From Lineus longissimus (lineage: Eukaryota > Nemertea > Pilidiophora > Heteronemertea > Lineidae), in NCBI RefSeq assembly GCF_910592395.1, contig NC_088309.1, positions 25,732,599 through 25,796,598 on the forward strand: a DNA stretch of 64,000 nucleotides. Reading direction: 5' to 3'. The position numbers and the translations under genes are program-made. This document shows, piece after piece, positions 37,921 to 50,801 of this stretch; position 1 is the stretch's first letter; every line of letters starts with the position of its first letter. Under the pieces are notes generated by a model, which searched no databases, was not told where the DNA came from, and worked only from the letters and a program-made list of their open reading frames with translations.

Positions 37921-39281
37921 GCTGTATTTCTGATTTATGGCTGCTAAGGCTAAGATTTTATTTCCTAATCACTTGCAAAACGTGTACGTCCGTATTCCTT
38001 GTCCTAAAAGGATAATTAAATAATTTGTAGTAAAGGAAAATCAGTGTTAATTTGTTCTTATGATTACTGGCTGAGTATCAGGCAAACCATTTTAGATGTG
38101 TCTGTGATACTATTTGCTTCTATATTGTCCCCCATTTTTTCAGATTCGGATTATCTTGAAAGGCTTGTTGTAATGCCGCAGACGATAGTGTAAACAACAA
38201 AGAAAAGGAATGTCCTACGGTATCACCTGGATTTCTATACATTTCATATTCAAGAATATGTGTGTCTTTCTTGGAGGATTAGAATAAACCCAAGATACTT
38301 TGTGCAAAGTGTAGAAATCTCATGAAGTATCCACTGTGTACATACTGTTATTAGATGCCTACATAGATCATACAAGCAGGGACAGCCTGACCACACGGGA
38401 TCGGTCGCCAGCTGGTGACATAGCCTGACATCTTCTATAATCAACTTCTGACGAAAGGCGGAAGCCGGTCGGGTGATACATGTACCGTAGGTAGGTTGGT
38501 TGTCTTGAATATACACATGCATAAATATATTTTCCTATATTTCTTGTCGATTGTGTTGAAATTCACATTAAACTTTCGAAGATGTGTCTCAAATTCACGA
38601 TTACGTCTTCTGCCCCCACGAAAGCTGTCTCGTTGGGGTCGATGTTTCAAGATTTACCCAGTACTCAGATAACCATTTGATAAGACAGTAGAACAATGGG
38701 AAATAAGGGGTATGTGTGAACGGACTTTGTTTAAAGACCGTGTATTAGGCGAGGTTGAATTCTTCTGCGGTATAAGGGTATAACGGTAACGGTATAATAC
38801 CGTTATGACGAGTTTGACCAAACTCATCCTTTGACGATTTGGGTTGATTTTGCTGCAGCTATTGACTGAAGGTATCGGTGCAGCAGTCTTGAATACCAGA
38901 CATTGCTGTATCCTCTGTACGATAATGCACGAAACTCTATCAAAAATAACTTGTGGCGGACCGGCTCCTTGATTACGAAGCAGGTGATAGGTGTTTTTTT
39001 GCAATGAGTCATAGGGCATACGAGACTGTCGGCAGGTAGAGCATGTTTCCACAATGATTGGGGAAGCAGTATTGGACGGAATCTTTACTTTTTGTTGATA
39101 CACATCAAAAATTAATAAAGACTAGGACACTAGTCTTCGTTCATTTTTGTATGAATCTATTATTGTAAAGATACCGATTAAAAATAATCCTACTTCTTGA
39201 CTGTTTGCGCTATTAACGCTTTTCTAGATGCTTTTTCATTTTGGCTGATACTGTGCATTGTTGTCAGTTGCAGGAAACAAG

Positions 39282-42200
39282 ATGGGGAAAGATTCTAAGA
39301 CAAGGATCATTACATTGGAGGAAGTATCAAAACATGGTCAAAAGGGAGACAACTGGATCGTCATTTCCGGTCAGGTGTATGACGTCACGGATTGGAGCAG
39401 ACGACACCCAGGAGGGTCAAGGTTACTGAATCTTCTTGCCGGTCAAGACGCGACGGTAGGTAACCATGGTTACAGCCTGAAGATACCAGATTTATTATAA
39501 CTGTGAATGTTCAGGGAGTTGTAAATCGTTCTCTTTCAACTCTCGGGTATGTACGTGTGGGAGTTCAAATGTTTATCAGTGATTGAAAGGTGCCTGTGAG
39601 CATACCATCTGATAAAAGGCACCATAAAATATGTTTTAATAATTGTGATAATGATATTGATAATAATTGATTCCGGGTCGCTGGCGGTGAGCGTCTAATA
39701 CCTGTGGGACAAGATGATTGGAAAAGGTTGAGTTAGACTGTGCTTTTTTACCCGTTACTCATACAGCTATAGAGCTATAAATGTACTTCCCTTGCCTCCC
39801 GATCGTTCTCAGTGCCATCATTTAGTTGACTTTCTTTGAATATGGTTTGCCACTTTTCAGGAACCGTTCCATGCCTTCCATAATGACCTAAACTATGTTA
39901 CGAAGTTCTTGAAAGCAGTGCGAGTTGGCGTTTTGCGGGACGCCGATAAGTCATTACGCTCTAGCGTCGACCAAGACTTTGATCAACTTAGAGAGACGGC
40001 TAGGAAGATGGTATGTTGAAATTTAGGATATGCTGATTATATATGGTTTTTTTTGGCATAGGTACGAATTGATAAGAATTATTTGAAAATTTACCTCAAG
40101 AGAGTTGTCCGTAACGGCATTCAAGATCTCCATCAGTGTGCATCCATCATCGATGTTTGTGACTGGCCTCAATCCGGCAGCTGTCGGGAATCCGCATATT
40201 ATAAACACGTATCCTCCTTCAATATAACAACCACCGAATTTGTAACGGTTTGGTGAAGCTTTTCATTTCAGGTGAGGCGAGATTAATATAGTTTTTATTT
40301 CTGGTTAGCCTAAAAAAACCTAGTATTATTTCATTCTAACCACAGAGCTCTCATCAGCATTTTAGGCGGGGTCTTTAATTTTCAATATGCTCCTTCTGGC
40401 TTCTTTCCGTTAGACTCCTATGCAGTCCCTTTCGTCATCCTGATCGTCTTTCCTCTGTTTACCGGGTGACAGGACGAGGCCGGTCCGCACTGCGTCCGGA
40501 GTGTCTTTTTCTCATGTCATGCATGGTCACGTTTTTTCGTATGTTGTCTTTCAGGGTTTATTCGAGGCCAGTTATTTTTTCTTCACCATCATGTTGACGC
40601 ATGTTTTCATACTAGAAGCACTGGCCTATCTGAATATGTGGTACTGCGGTACTGGATGGATTGCATATATTATCTCTGTTATGCTTTATACCATATCGCA
40701 GGTATGTTATCCTCGAAACAAAATTGAAGCTATTCTGAAAAATTGTTTCTAAGGCTATTGTCATCCAGTCAAAAACATTAGCTCTACTTTGTCACACTAT
40801 TATTGACGAAAAAAAGAGACAACATCAAAATAGCACATGCACCAAATTTTTCCCGGATGACGAAAATGTTCTCGTTGCATGCTGAACTTGACAGTTGACA
40901 TGACATTTCCGCTGATCTGTCTTTGAATCCTGGCATCCTGAAGCTCAGACCATCACTCGGCGCTATCAACCGATCTTGTGTGCGAGGGGAGGAGGGCACT
41001 GGATTTTCGAGGATGGGCTTACAGTGACATTTCTCTTGTATAAACTGAGGCTTATTCATCTTGAGCCACAATGCGCCGAGATCGCAAATGAAATTGAACT
41101 CTTTCTGACCCAAGCTGTTCAGCAAGCTGTTCATTACTATCAATGTCATTGAATTTTCTTCATCTCCTTGAGGGTTAACAGGACAACCTGGCTCAGATTC
41201 ATGAGTCCCAGTCTCTTTCATCAGAGTGTAATCTGTCTGATTTCACATGCACTTCGTTTGCAGACACAGGCGGGATGGTTACAGCACGATTTTGGGCATC
41301 TCTCCGTCTTCAAAGATACAAAACTCGATCATTTCTTACATCATTTAACAATGAGTTTCACAAAGGTACGTAGCATTGAGGTAAAAGAGTTGATGAAAAT
41401 TGGATGTTGATCTTGATTAGAATGGAGACTACGAGAGAAAAGGATAAGCCTCTCTCTTGATACTCAGTGTGCCTTCCTTTCGAAAGTTCAAGGCACCCGG
41501 TTAGTGTAGATTACCCGGCTTTCAACATCTTAGAGGACTTCACACTTTTTTCTCTGACGGCATCATTAATAAAAATATGTCGTTTGTTGTGGTAAAAAGT
41601 ATAGTTTGAAGGGAGAGTTGTTGGGTAGGATGAAGTCGTGTTTGTTTTTCCGTCGTTAAGGGAGACAGTTTATGGAGAGTTGGCAAACTCGGCTGATCGC
41701 ACTTAATCAGTCTGGATATCTGATGATAAACCCCAACCTTGACTTGTTTGTACATAAAAGATAAAAGATATTTCAATATGTTTCAGGGTGCATCGGCCAA
41801 ATGGTGGAACCATATGCATTTCCAGCATCATGCGAAGCCTAATGTGGTAAGGAAGATGATGAAAGTAGGAAGGTGCCGTCTACATCACAATGAATGATGT
41901 CAGAATTCGAAGAAGAAAAGCATTTGACACTATTTTTGTAAATCAACTGATATACTATTGGGATTAGCGTTTGACAGTAATTGTCTTTGTCAATAATACC
42001 AGAGAAAATGTATACCTGTCAGTGGTTGCAGTGAGACGAGCAAATGCTCTTTCATTCCTGAAAATGTCAACGTATATATAGTATTGCCTTTGCTTTCGGC
42101 ACGTCGTGATATAGATGGAATGACTAAATTCTAATTCTATTATTCGATTTCAGATCGACAAAGACCCCGATGTCCGTTTAGAACGTTTCCTGGTTGTGGG

Positions 42201-44397
42201 TGATGTCATTCCAGTGGAGATCGCTCGCAGATGGAAGAGATGCATGCCATACAACTTGCAGCACAGATACTTCTTTTTAAGTAAGCTAGCTTTTTCTATT
42301 CCTCGAAATGTGACATCATCCTCGGCCTATTTCACATTCCTTGGGGCAGAAAAAAGTACAATACCTTCGACAAAGGGCTACATTTGATGTTCAATACTGT
42401 ACGTTTGGGTACTTTTTAAAACTTGAAAAATCTCACTCAAATGAATGTGTAACCGACCACATCGGAACGTCGCTGGTAGGGAGAATATCGAGAATGATTC
42501 GGACTGAAGGCCTTGCCATCATGATTAGAAGCCATTTCTCTGTGGAGAGGCTGTTCGGGCTCGGAACATAAGTATAACTGACTGTCGATGCTTCTCCTTC
42601 AGTTGGTCCTCCTCTCCTGATTCCCGTGTATTTCCATTACATGATAATAAGGCACGTGATCACGAGAAAACTATGGGTTGTAAGTATTCCGATTAATTTG
42701 ATCGGAAGTGTAGTGCGAGAAACAGATTAGGGTATAAGCTGTATAAGGGTATGATTACCCCTTTTTTTGGTTAGTTGGAAAGATACCATGTAACTAATTT
42801 CAATTTTGTAACATTCCATTACCTGCAACAGATTGATCAAAACTGCAAGTTCCCTTCATGTTACGACGTAATATCAAAAACTACTACGATGGGTGTATCA
42901 TGTTCAATATGTTTCTTGCAGGACTTTGTATTCATCATGGCTTACTATGCGAAAACGCTCTATCTTTACACGCCATTGCTCGGAGTTTTGGGGACCATTA
43001 TATATGTCTTTATCGTGAGGTAAGTAAAGTCCTGCTATGAAATTATTGAACAGAGTTTCTACATACGAGCGTTGAATGGATAGTGTCGGCTAATCTGTGG
43101 CCACGTCATGACACCTGCTGATCTTAACCAACATGTTAATCCCAGGGATAGGTATCATGGGAAAAAAGGTGTCAACAAGAGCTGGCTTGACGTCAGCAAC
43201 ATGTTGGTGATTAATCCCCCACATGGTACTACGAACAGTATTAGTCTCAACATTCACCTACAAGGAAACCATAGTCGATCTTAGAAAAAGACTAGTCTAT
43301 CACAAACTTAGTATAAACTAATGTGGATGAGATCGTGTCTCCTAAAGTTGGGTGTGCTTGTTTTAATTCTACAGCATCTTCTTGAAAATTGCAATGAAGG
43401 ACTCCACGTATGAAGCTTTTTATCAATTGCCTGTTGAGTTATTGTCACGAGGGTTCTGTTTACAGATGCTTGGACAGCATTTGGTTTGGCTGGGTGAGTC
43501 AATCGAACCATATACCTATGCAGATCGACCATGATGAGGCCAAGCCATGGCTAGCCCTACAAATCCATGCCACTTGTAACGTGGAGAGGTCCTTCTTCAA
43601 TGACTGGTTCACGGGCCACTTAAACTTCCAGATTGAACACCAGTAAGTGATGAAAGTTACTCTGTAGAGATGATCTATATACCCTACTTTACAACGGCCA
43701 GGGAACAAAACGTCATAGCCTAACGAACTATAGGAAGAGAACAAACAATCGATCAGTATATAGAGCACCTTCCTAAAATGCCATTCAAAGAATATCGTTA
43801 TTCACGAATCGTCTTGGCCTGTCTTACAACACCATTTTTTTCCCTTCCTCTTCCAGTTTGTTTCCGACCATGCCCCGTCACAACTACTACAAGATGGCAT
43901 CACTTGTCAAGTCCCTTTGTGAAAAACATGGCATCAAATATCAAGTGAAACCCATGGGGAAAGCTATGGCTGATATAACCAGGTAGGACAGCAGTATTTT
44001 GAGATCTGACTAGTCAGTGCATCAGCACTTATCGTTTTTGCGTTAAGTCCGAAGTTGTCTTTGGTATTCCTGTTTAATTGAAGGAACTGAGGAAGGTTAG
44101 CCTATTTAGCAAAGTTGTTTTGAGTAACTGGGTAGAGTTCAGGCCTCGGTGTCTCAATTGGTGCTTGCAGTGAAGTTGGCGTTACCGGTAAGTCCAAACG
44201 CTACTGTTGAAATGAAACTTACTGAAGGCAAAACGTATTACTTCAAATTGCTGAAGGAGATAATGCTACATGTAAGTTGTCTCTAACCCCGGGCTTGATT
44301 CTTGCATAAACCATGCTTACATTTCTTCCTTTCCAGGTCGTTAAAGCATTCCGGTGATCTTTGGCAGATTGCGTACAAAGCATATCATCTTCACTAA
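39282..44397 (+). CDS. FADS: front-end fatty-acid desaturase (FADS1/2-like, cytochrome b5 fusion)
   Basis: A membrane desaturase that inserts a double bond between an existing one and the carboxyl end of fatty acyl chains (long-chain PUFA synthesis at the ER; family knowledge). Eleven exons close in frame: 39282-39455, 39861-40010, 40555-40701, 41264-41365, 41787-41846, 42154-42280, 42603-42679, 42922-43019, 43466-43642, 43857-43982 and 44337-44397, giving 432 residues, close to vertebrate FADS2. Features: the cytochrome b5 haem motif HPGG (42-45), histidine boxes QHDFGH (164-169), HFQHH (202-206) and QIEHH (367-371, with the glutamine characteristic of front-end desaturases), and several hydrophobic segments between them. 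The start ATG at 39282 follows an acceptor, implying a non-coding first exon. AATAAA at 45122-45127 is the likely poly(A) signal. Delta-5 versus delta-6 specificity cannot be assigned from what I can see. Confidence 0.96.
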
Positions 44398-45121
44398 AAC
44401 CAGTCAGCAGATGCAGTTTTATATGACACTGTAAAGGAGGCTCTTAAAAGCATGAAAGTGAAGGAGAAATACTTTTGTGTGGTGTTACAGCTCATCGGAA
44501 GAAGTACTGGTCTTTTGTATCAACAGAATAAACACAATGAATCGAACACTATTTACTTCATATTGCGCGACTTAATCATTGCTGACATGAGCATGGACTG
44601 GACCGCATCCCGTGTCATAACCAACATGCTTCCAAATTGCTAAAATTGCTTCTTTGCCCGACGCTTTATAAGTTCGTAGTTGTAAAAGGATTCAACATGT
44701 AGTTTGAATTTCAGTACTTGGCATCATTGAAGTGTTGTCTGAAAAACATCCGTCATCTTATTAGAAGACGTAGAGGAAGAAAAAACTTCCTTTCAGTTTT
44801 TTTTTACCAAGTTCGAGGAGGTTGTCCTGCGTGATATAACTTTTTGATAGTTGTTACTTTGCACATGGTTATAATTTCTGCTTTTTATGTAGTGTATAGT
44901 TGTCTGTGAATATAGCGTTTATTGACGTAATATATAGATTACGTATATTGATAGGTTGTGATTTATGCGTTTAAGGCTTTGTCTTGCTGCAGTGCAGCGT
45001 TGAATAAGACTGTTCGTTCCTCTTGTTTTGACGATTAAAACAGAGCATCGCACGTATAAAGAGTTAAATGGTTTGGCTTCAAACGGTTATTTGTGAATCT
45101 CTCAAATAGCCATACCTTCTG

Positions 45122-45127
45122 AATAAA
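45122..45127 (+). promoter_or_regulatory. poly(A) signal of FADS
   Basis: AATAAA, about 725 bases after the FADS stop. It is the first canonical plus-strand hexamer I noticed in the 3' UTR. Confidence 0.55.
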
Positions 45128-45165
45128 AGAACGTTGTTAAAACACACAGATTTGTTAATTTCCAT

Positions 45166-45171
45166 TTTATT
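45166..45171 (-). promoter_or_regulatory. poly(A) signal of SLC22 gene
   Basis: The plus strand reads TTTATT (AATAAA on the minus strand), 142 bases downstream of the SLC22 stop. Confidence 0.6.
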
Positions 45172-45312
45172 TGTGATAAACGAATTGGGGACAATATCAA
45201 TTTCTCGTAGTTTGTTTTAAAGTTGCATAATAGATATATCAGCTTCCGTTTATAGTTGTCTCTCATATAGATGGCTGGTTGTCAAGAAGCTTTGTTATCC
45301 TTTACACTTGGA

Positions 45313-48300
45313 CTAGTATTTTGTGTCCATTTCCTTCATTTCTACGTTAACATCTTCGTCCTTTACAAAGGCGGGGTTGGCGGCTTCAAAGTGTGCCTCG
45401 TTGTTGCAGTGTTTTTTCCTGGAAGATGGGTTTGATAGGATAAAATGCGATAAGAGGATCACTGCGAAGATCACGTGACCACGTGCAGTAACAACAGAAA
45501 CCTTACACATGTGTCTTTGGGATTTACTCGCCGACTGTCTTGATAAATTTATTATCATTGCACTATATCTAAATAATAAAACCGCAATCTTGAAAATAAG
45601 GGGCTTTGAGCTTTTAAAAAAGATAAAAAACCCATATTCTTCTAATATAATTGCACCGAAGTTGACGAAATACATTTATTCCAGGTTATCTACCAAATCT
45701 ATTCTACGATCTGTACGGTATACTTACTTGTTCCCGAGGGCTATGGCATCCTCTAAAGTTTTAGGCAACACGGTGTTTAGGGTTTCAGGTAGAAAGACGG
45801 CAAATATCCCGGCGATGAGACCAGCGCTACCAAAAACTATCTGAGGTAGTACTTGCGAGAAGTTACCGCCGATTAGAACACCCTGAAACGTTGATAAAGA
45901 ACAATTAACAAATAACATTCAAGTCCAGAGTCTTGCCGAGACAACAGGCATGACAGGGCTGGTTTGGTCGATGTCATCCACTGAAGATGATATTTCGCAA
46001 GCTACTGTCGACACCGATAGAAGTATAGCAGTTACCAGAACCCGGTGTCACGTCTTCTGTATGTATCAGCTCCGCCATTGCGGCCAATACCCCCATTGCC
46101 GGTGTAATGTTTTTGAGTGTTTCTGTTTTTGAGTGTTTCCCCTCATTGTTTGGGAACGCTCAAAAATAGATTGACGAGTTTTTCTGTGTATCCCCCCTAT
46201 TGAAAAGTCATGGTCTCTCTAGCTGCCTATTGTTTGGAAACACTGACACATGGGAAACAACCTCAGATGTTACACCGGCATTCCGACTCATTGCTCGGCG
46301 AGAGCCACGCCCGCTGTTCCAAATGGTATTATAGTGAAAACGAATCGAATTTTATAAAAATCATCCGAAAAATTATCGAAGCCAGATTTGTACCCACCAA
46401 GTCGGCAATGTATGGGGCAGCCATGGAGAACATCCTTGCTGATATAGAATTTATCCCAATAGCAGCGGACCTGACAGTGGTATGATATAACTCTGCCGTG
46501 TAGACATACATGACCTTGAATCCGGCTGACAATCCAAATTTGCCGACATTCGAAAGGACTATCAGAAGCCATGACGAAAGAGCTGCAAAGCAAAACGAAG
46601 CGCAATGTAGGCTACTATGTTCCAATACATGTACTGTTTGATTCATTTAATAGTAAGAGGATGATCAATACGTGAAATGGACGTAGGAGAACAAAATTAT
46701 CCTCATACTGGTAGTCGTCCGCTGAGCGACCATGAGCCGGTTCAATGAAACTAGTAAGTCGCGCACTAACTTGGCTTTAACATGTTATCTCAAGGAGACA
46801 ACGCCGAATAAAATGATCAAAACTTGGTTTGAACAACTATATAGGACGTGACTTACAAGAATCGGCAAAGATAACGACAGGAATGGTAGCGAGGCACCCA
46901 AGGCCTCCCAGGATCATACAGAACACATGTACACCCCGTCGCCCGATCCTGTCCAAAGCTACTAGGGCAAAGATTCCAGCCGGAATCTCAATGGCACCCG
47001 ATATTAGGAAGTTGACGAATATATCACCAACCATGTTGCCAGAGTTCAATGACAGTCCATAATAACCCATGGCAATAGCACCCCTGAAAGGGACAAATGA
47101 GAATCGACGAAACCGTGGATAGAGGAAACCAACTGGAGTTGTAAACTTGATGTTGTATGAAAGAAAATAACGGGTCGATTGTACGGAGCTGACCACCGAG
47201 TTGTTATCTCACGTTTGCGGGTCGGTCTGCTTCCAGCAAAGGCCTAGATGTCGCTTGGTGTTCACATTGGTACTGCCTCAGCAGTGTCGACCTTTTTTCT
47301 TGAAAATCAGCAGCGAGATATTTGAGTAACGTAAACGAACGCGTACCAGTTCAGGCAAACGATAGCAGTTCTCCTCAACATCACTCCACTTTTCAAGACA
47401 TCTAAAAGAGACCCCTTGGGTTGGTCGTCAGATATCGCCAGATCCAGTTCCTCGAAGATCTTCTCTGGGATTATCTTCCTATTTGTCTTGGCAGCTTTTC
47501 TGATGAATTTCACTGCTTCTTTCTTGCGGCCCTTCGCTATCTGCCATCGGGGTGATTCTGGAAATAACCTTGGGGAAGACAGATAGAAGATGTCATTTTT
47601 TTCAGACAAGGCATCACAATTGCGACAGAAGTACAAACTACTCTTCGCTCGTAAATGAGTTAGGACGGACTCTCTCCGTTTAGCATGGACGACAAGATGG
47701 CTGAAGCCACTATATTTTACTAGTGAACCTATGGCCATATGCATTCTTGACTTACCACCAGTATGGGATGACGAGAAAGCTGACCGATGACAGCGTGATA
47801 GAGAGATATACCCAATCCCTTATGAAGTACGCTGGAAGCGTGATGAGGACGTTCGCCAAAGAATGATAGAAGCTTTGTCCAATACCAGCGGCCGTCCGTC
47901 TGTCGGGCCCAACAATCTCGAGAACTGAAAAAAAGTGACCGAAATTTGTCTTCCTTTTAAAATCTAAAGGAGGCGTCGCGGCTTCCACAGAGAGATTGTG
48001 CTCCAAAGACTAGATTGATAAAAATGTACATGCATGTCATCGGTAGGGCTCTACTCGTTAAGGGAGTTCCTGCAAAGCGTTTCGGGGCCTTTGCAAAAAT
48101 TCCCTTACATCAAATTCCCCCGAGACGGCTTCGTTTGTAACCTCCTCACCTACGGACCACTGCACGAGAGATTCTTTCCCATCCCACGCTTTCAGGGACC
48201 CCTTCGACGACAAACCAATAACCTCGACTCAAGAAGCAGGTGCACTAAATGTTTTGTTCCAATTGATGAAAGCAGAGACGAACCCATTGGTCGGATTTGA

Positions 48301-50801
48301 TGTTCGGTCTTGTTGTGACTCACTGTCAGATAGCTGACCGAACGAACTAGAGTGAGGTGCTACCTGGCCAGACAGGGAGACAAGTGTCACCCATTAGGTG
48401 ACAAGAAAAAACTGAGAAAGACAGGCAAATTCGTATAGCCATCACCAAAATTGGTGAGAGCGACATTTGGCCATGTGAAATGGTGCCCATGGTCGTGGAG
48501 CATATCCTGGGGAAGTGTCTTAGATTTGCAGGTGTTAGGGAACGAATCTGATTTGAACGGAAGAAACTTGCCCACCTAACCAGATGCATGGAGGCAAAGA
48601 ACAGCCTCAAAGAAAATTTACCGTAGACAAAACAACTAGCGTAGATGCCCAGACCAAAGAATCCCATGAGGAACCTGCAGCCGATCAGCATGTAGATGTT
48701 GACGGAGAAGGCAAAGGCCAGTCCGGAGATTCCTTGGAGAACGCTTCCGACAACGATAACCGTGAGGCGTCCAAATCTGCAAAAGATCACCATATATTAT
48801 GTCAGACTGGGCACATGTAGGCCTATACTACAAACGAAGATATGTTGTCAGCGGGTGGGTACCAGTCTGCGCCTGAGTCTGAGTACCAAAGATGTTTTTC
48901 TATAGTAGTACCGGGTAAAAATTGTTATTGGGATTCAGTAGCCTAATACAATTAGGCCCCGCATGAGGGCGCTGAGGCGGCTGCTGCCACGCGGGGCGCG
49001 AGTTTTTTTTACAGGTAGGTTCGTACCATTGTGTACATTGACAGCCAATCAGAGCTCAGTAAATTCGCCTGTGACGTCATCAAGTAAGAAACGCACGTGT
49101 TGTTAGTCAGTAAACAAGATCAGCGATGCACATTGACAAATGGTGCGAGTTCGAATCTCGGAAGGACCCAAAAAATTATTCACTTTTTGTTTTTATTGCT
49201 TTTTTTCATTTTAATATAGCTTTGATTTGCTGTCAATGTACACAATGGTACGAGCCTATACCTGATTAAGTTGCAGGTGCTGATTCGGAGCGAATTTTCT
49301 GGAGACATCGAAACTGTTCCTGAGGTCAGGTTGGTAGGGCTCACGGGCCCGCTCCTCGAGTGCGGGGGAGCGGCCTCCTGCTCATATCGCAGGAACCTAG
49401 AACTTTGGTGCTTGCGTGCGTGGGCGAGACCACCTTAAAGTCTCATCGTCTCCTGCATTCAACGCTCATAATTTCTCAACCACCTACTTGTCACTGATCC
49501 TGCCGCAAACGAATCCTCCAACGAGCATTCCAAACATGAAAGCCATGGTCACAACAGAGGAGAGAATCTTGTATTCACAAACCAGGTTAAACTGAAGAAA
49601 AGGTTGCGTTTTAGTTCAGTTCAGCTTCAGGTGAACCAAAAATACTTGCCGGGCGTTTTTAGACCCCCGGACAGACAGTCGTTGGAAGAAATGAATATAT
49701 ATTGTCATACTGAACGTAGGGCCCTTGGTTTTTATTGTCTTTCACCTTAATACGTCATTGCAGGGTCTAATTGTACAATCAGAGTAAACTTACTTTCGCA
49801 CCACCACTGAGTTGATGTCTAGTGTCTATGCCATGCATTTTTTAAATATATTGATCGGTTTTCTCACGTCACGTCAACTCTAAGTGAGATACTCAACACA
49901 AAAAGTAATAATGTAATATAAACTAACATCGGTAACGGCAGTGGATAGAAAGACACTTGTGTCATAAACCCATGCCGAACACCCCTGGGTGGTTCGGTTC
50001 ACTCCGCTGGTGTTGGAATATATCTTGCATGTCTCTCCGCGGGGAATGGTTGCATTGATGAGTGACTGGTGATGGTCATCCTGGACGGTGTACGTATCAT
50101 TCTCTAAGCCTGGTATCGCACACCTAAAAGGCAATGAAGTTAAGAAAGTCTTGACCACGTATTCATGACGCTAATGATGGCCAGTGTAAACAGAAATTCA
50201 TTCCCGCGGATAACAAGTCCTACCACATTATTCGATAACGGGGTTCTCAAAAACTTTAGTCAGGGACCGGTTAATGTTCGCTCCCCCCCCCCCCCCCCCA
50301 TACACACACCAGCAGGACCGGAGAAGCGAACATTAACCCCTGATTTCCTCAGGATGTAGACACACATATCTCTTCTCTCCTTCAAAAGATACTTATCGTT
50401 CGGGCAATGTAGATACGTATCGTTCGGGCAATGTGATGTTCACCACATCCTGAATCGACACTATCGACCGAGCTCAGTAACGTGTGCGAGGGGAGGCGGA
50501 TACAACTGACTCTGGATTTTCGAGGATGTGTTCACCAGGGCATGAGGAAACTCATGTTGTGATCGAGGCCGCCTTTCGGAAAATATGGAGAGGGGCCTAC
50601 CTGGGTTCAGTTGGGCGGAATTTCTTAGGATGGGACCTCGGCAATGAAAGACTCTTACCTGAAATCTGGTGCCGCCATAATGAATACCGCACTCAAGTTG
50701 AGTAGCGATGCGGACATGGTTGGCAAAGCTATGGCAAAGAAAAGCTGAACCTGGTACTTTCCAAGCTGGCCCAAGAGGGACAAAACTTGGTCGAACTCCA
50801 T
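45313..50801 (-). CDS. SLC22-family organic cation/carnitine transporter
   Basis: A twelve-helix major-facilitator transporter of the SLC22 family (OCT/OCTN-type), plasma membrane. Ten exons: 50801-50659, 50123-49928, 49591-49488, 48776-48622, 47924-47756, 47568-47347, 47083-46857, 46582-46398, 45882-45728 and 45418-45313, total 1662 nt, 553 residues, the normal family length. Features: an N-terminal helix with TPxF-like APDFRC, a long extracellular loop after TM1 with cysteines and sequons (NDT, NAT, NTS, NRT), the MFS signature GRISDKFGR (143-151), PESPRW (259-264), [10 protein letters not shown], the second-half motif [16 protein letters not shown], and the closing FLPETL followed by an acidic cytosolic tail. 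The donor of exon 6 is the only uncertain junction: TG|GTACGC (end at 47347) keeps frame and family spacing. Intron 3 contains a MITE-like element and intron 8 a foldback element. Substrate cannot be deduced. Confidence 0.95.
46097..46280. repeat. small foldback/MITE-like element in SLC22 intron 8
   Basis: Outer arms TGCCGGTGTAA (46097-46107) and TTACACCGGCA (46270-46280) are exact reverse complements. An inner foldback 'tttttgagtgtttcccc...gggaacgctcaaaaa' lies at about 46125-46168. It is located between SLC22 exons 8 and 9. Parts of the inner sequence resemble 29715-29770. Confidence 0.65.
49012..49264. mobile_element. MITE-like element with near-perfect terminal inverted repeats and a tRNA-like B box
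   Basis: CAGGTA.. at 49012 and ..TACCTG at 49264 bound the element. The core arms 49022-49045 and 49229-49252 are identical 24-bp inverted repeats (cgtaccattgtgtacattga + cagc). The interior at 49145-49165 reads 'cgagttcgaatctcg', a good tRNA T-arm/B-box match. No protein is encoded, so it would be non-autonomous. It lies in SLC22 intron 3. Confidence 0.75.
50269..50338. repeat. inverted repeat flanking a poly-C tract
   Basis: The arms 50269-50282 (ggttaatgttcgct) and 50325-50338 (agcgaacattaacc) are exact 14-bp inverted repeats. Between them lies a run of 17 C (50283-50299). Located in SLC22 intron 1. Confidence 0.8.

Larger units (their letters stand above)
36075..39281. other. repeat-rich divergent intergenic region (CUB/sushi | FADS)
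   Basis: Head-to-head interval holding the promoters of both flanking genes. It contains the hairpin repeat cluster 36399-36624 and the degenerate tandem repeat 37715-37920. The FADS start codon is preceded by a splice acceptor (TTGCAG, ending 39273), so at least one non-coding FADS exon should lie in this interval. No other coding exon is supported. Confidence 0.5.
44398..45312. other. convergent 3' UTR interval (FADS | SLC22)
   Basis: Holds both 3' UTRs. FADS poly(A) signal AATAAA is at 45122-45127 (+). The SLC22 signal is AATAAA at 45171-45166 (-), 142 bases past its stop. The expected cleavage sites are nearly coincident. No other gene seen. Confidence 0.7.

Noticed and set aside
49145-49175. 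Possible tRNA gene
   Set aside because: Only a T-arm/B-box-like segment is convincing; no complete cloverleaf, and it sits inside a MITE-like element.
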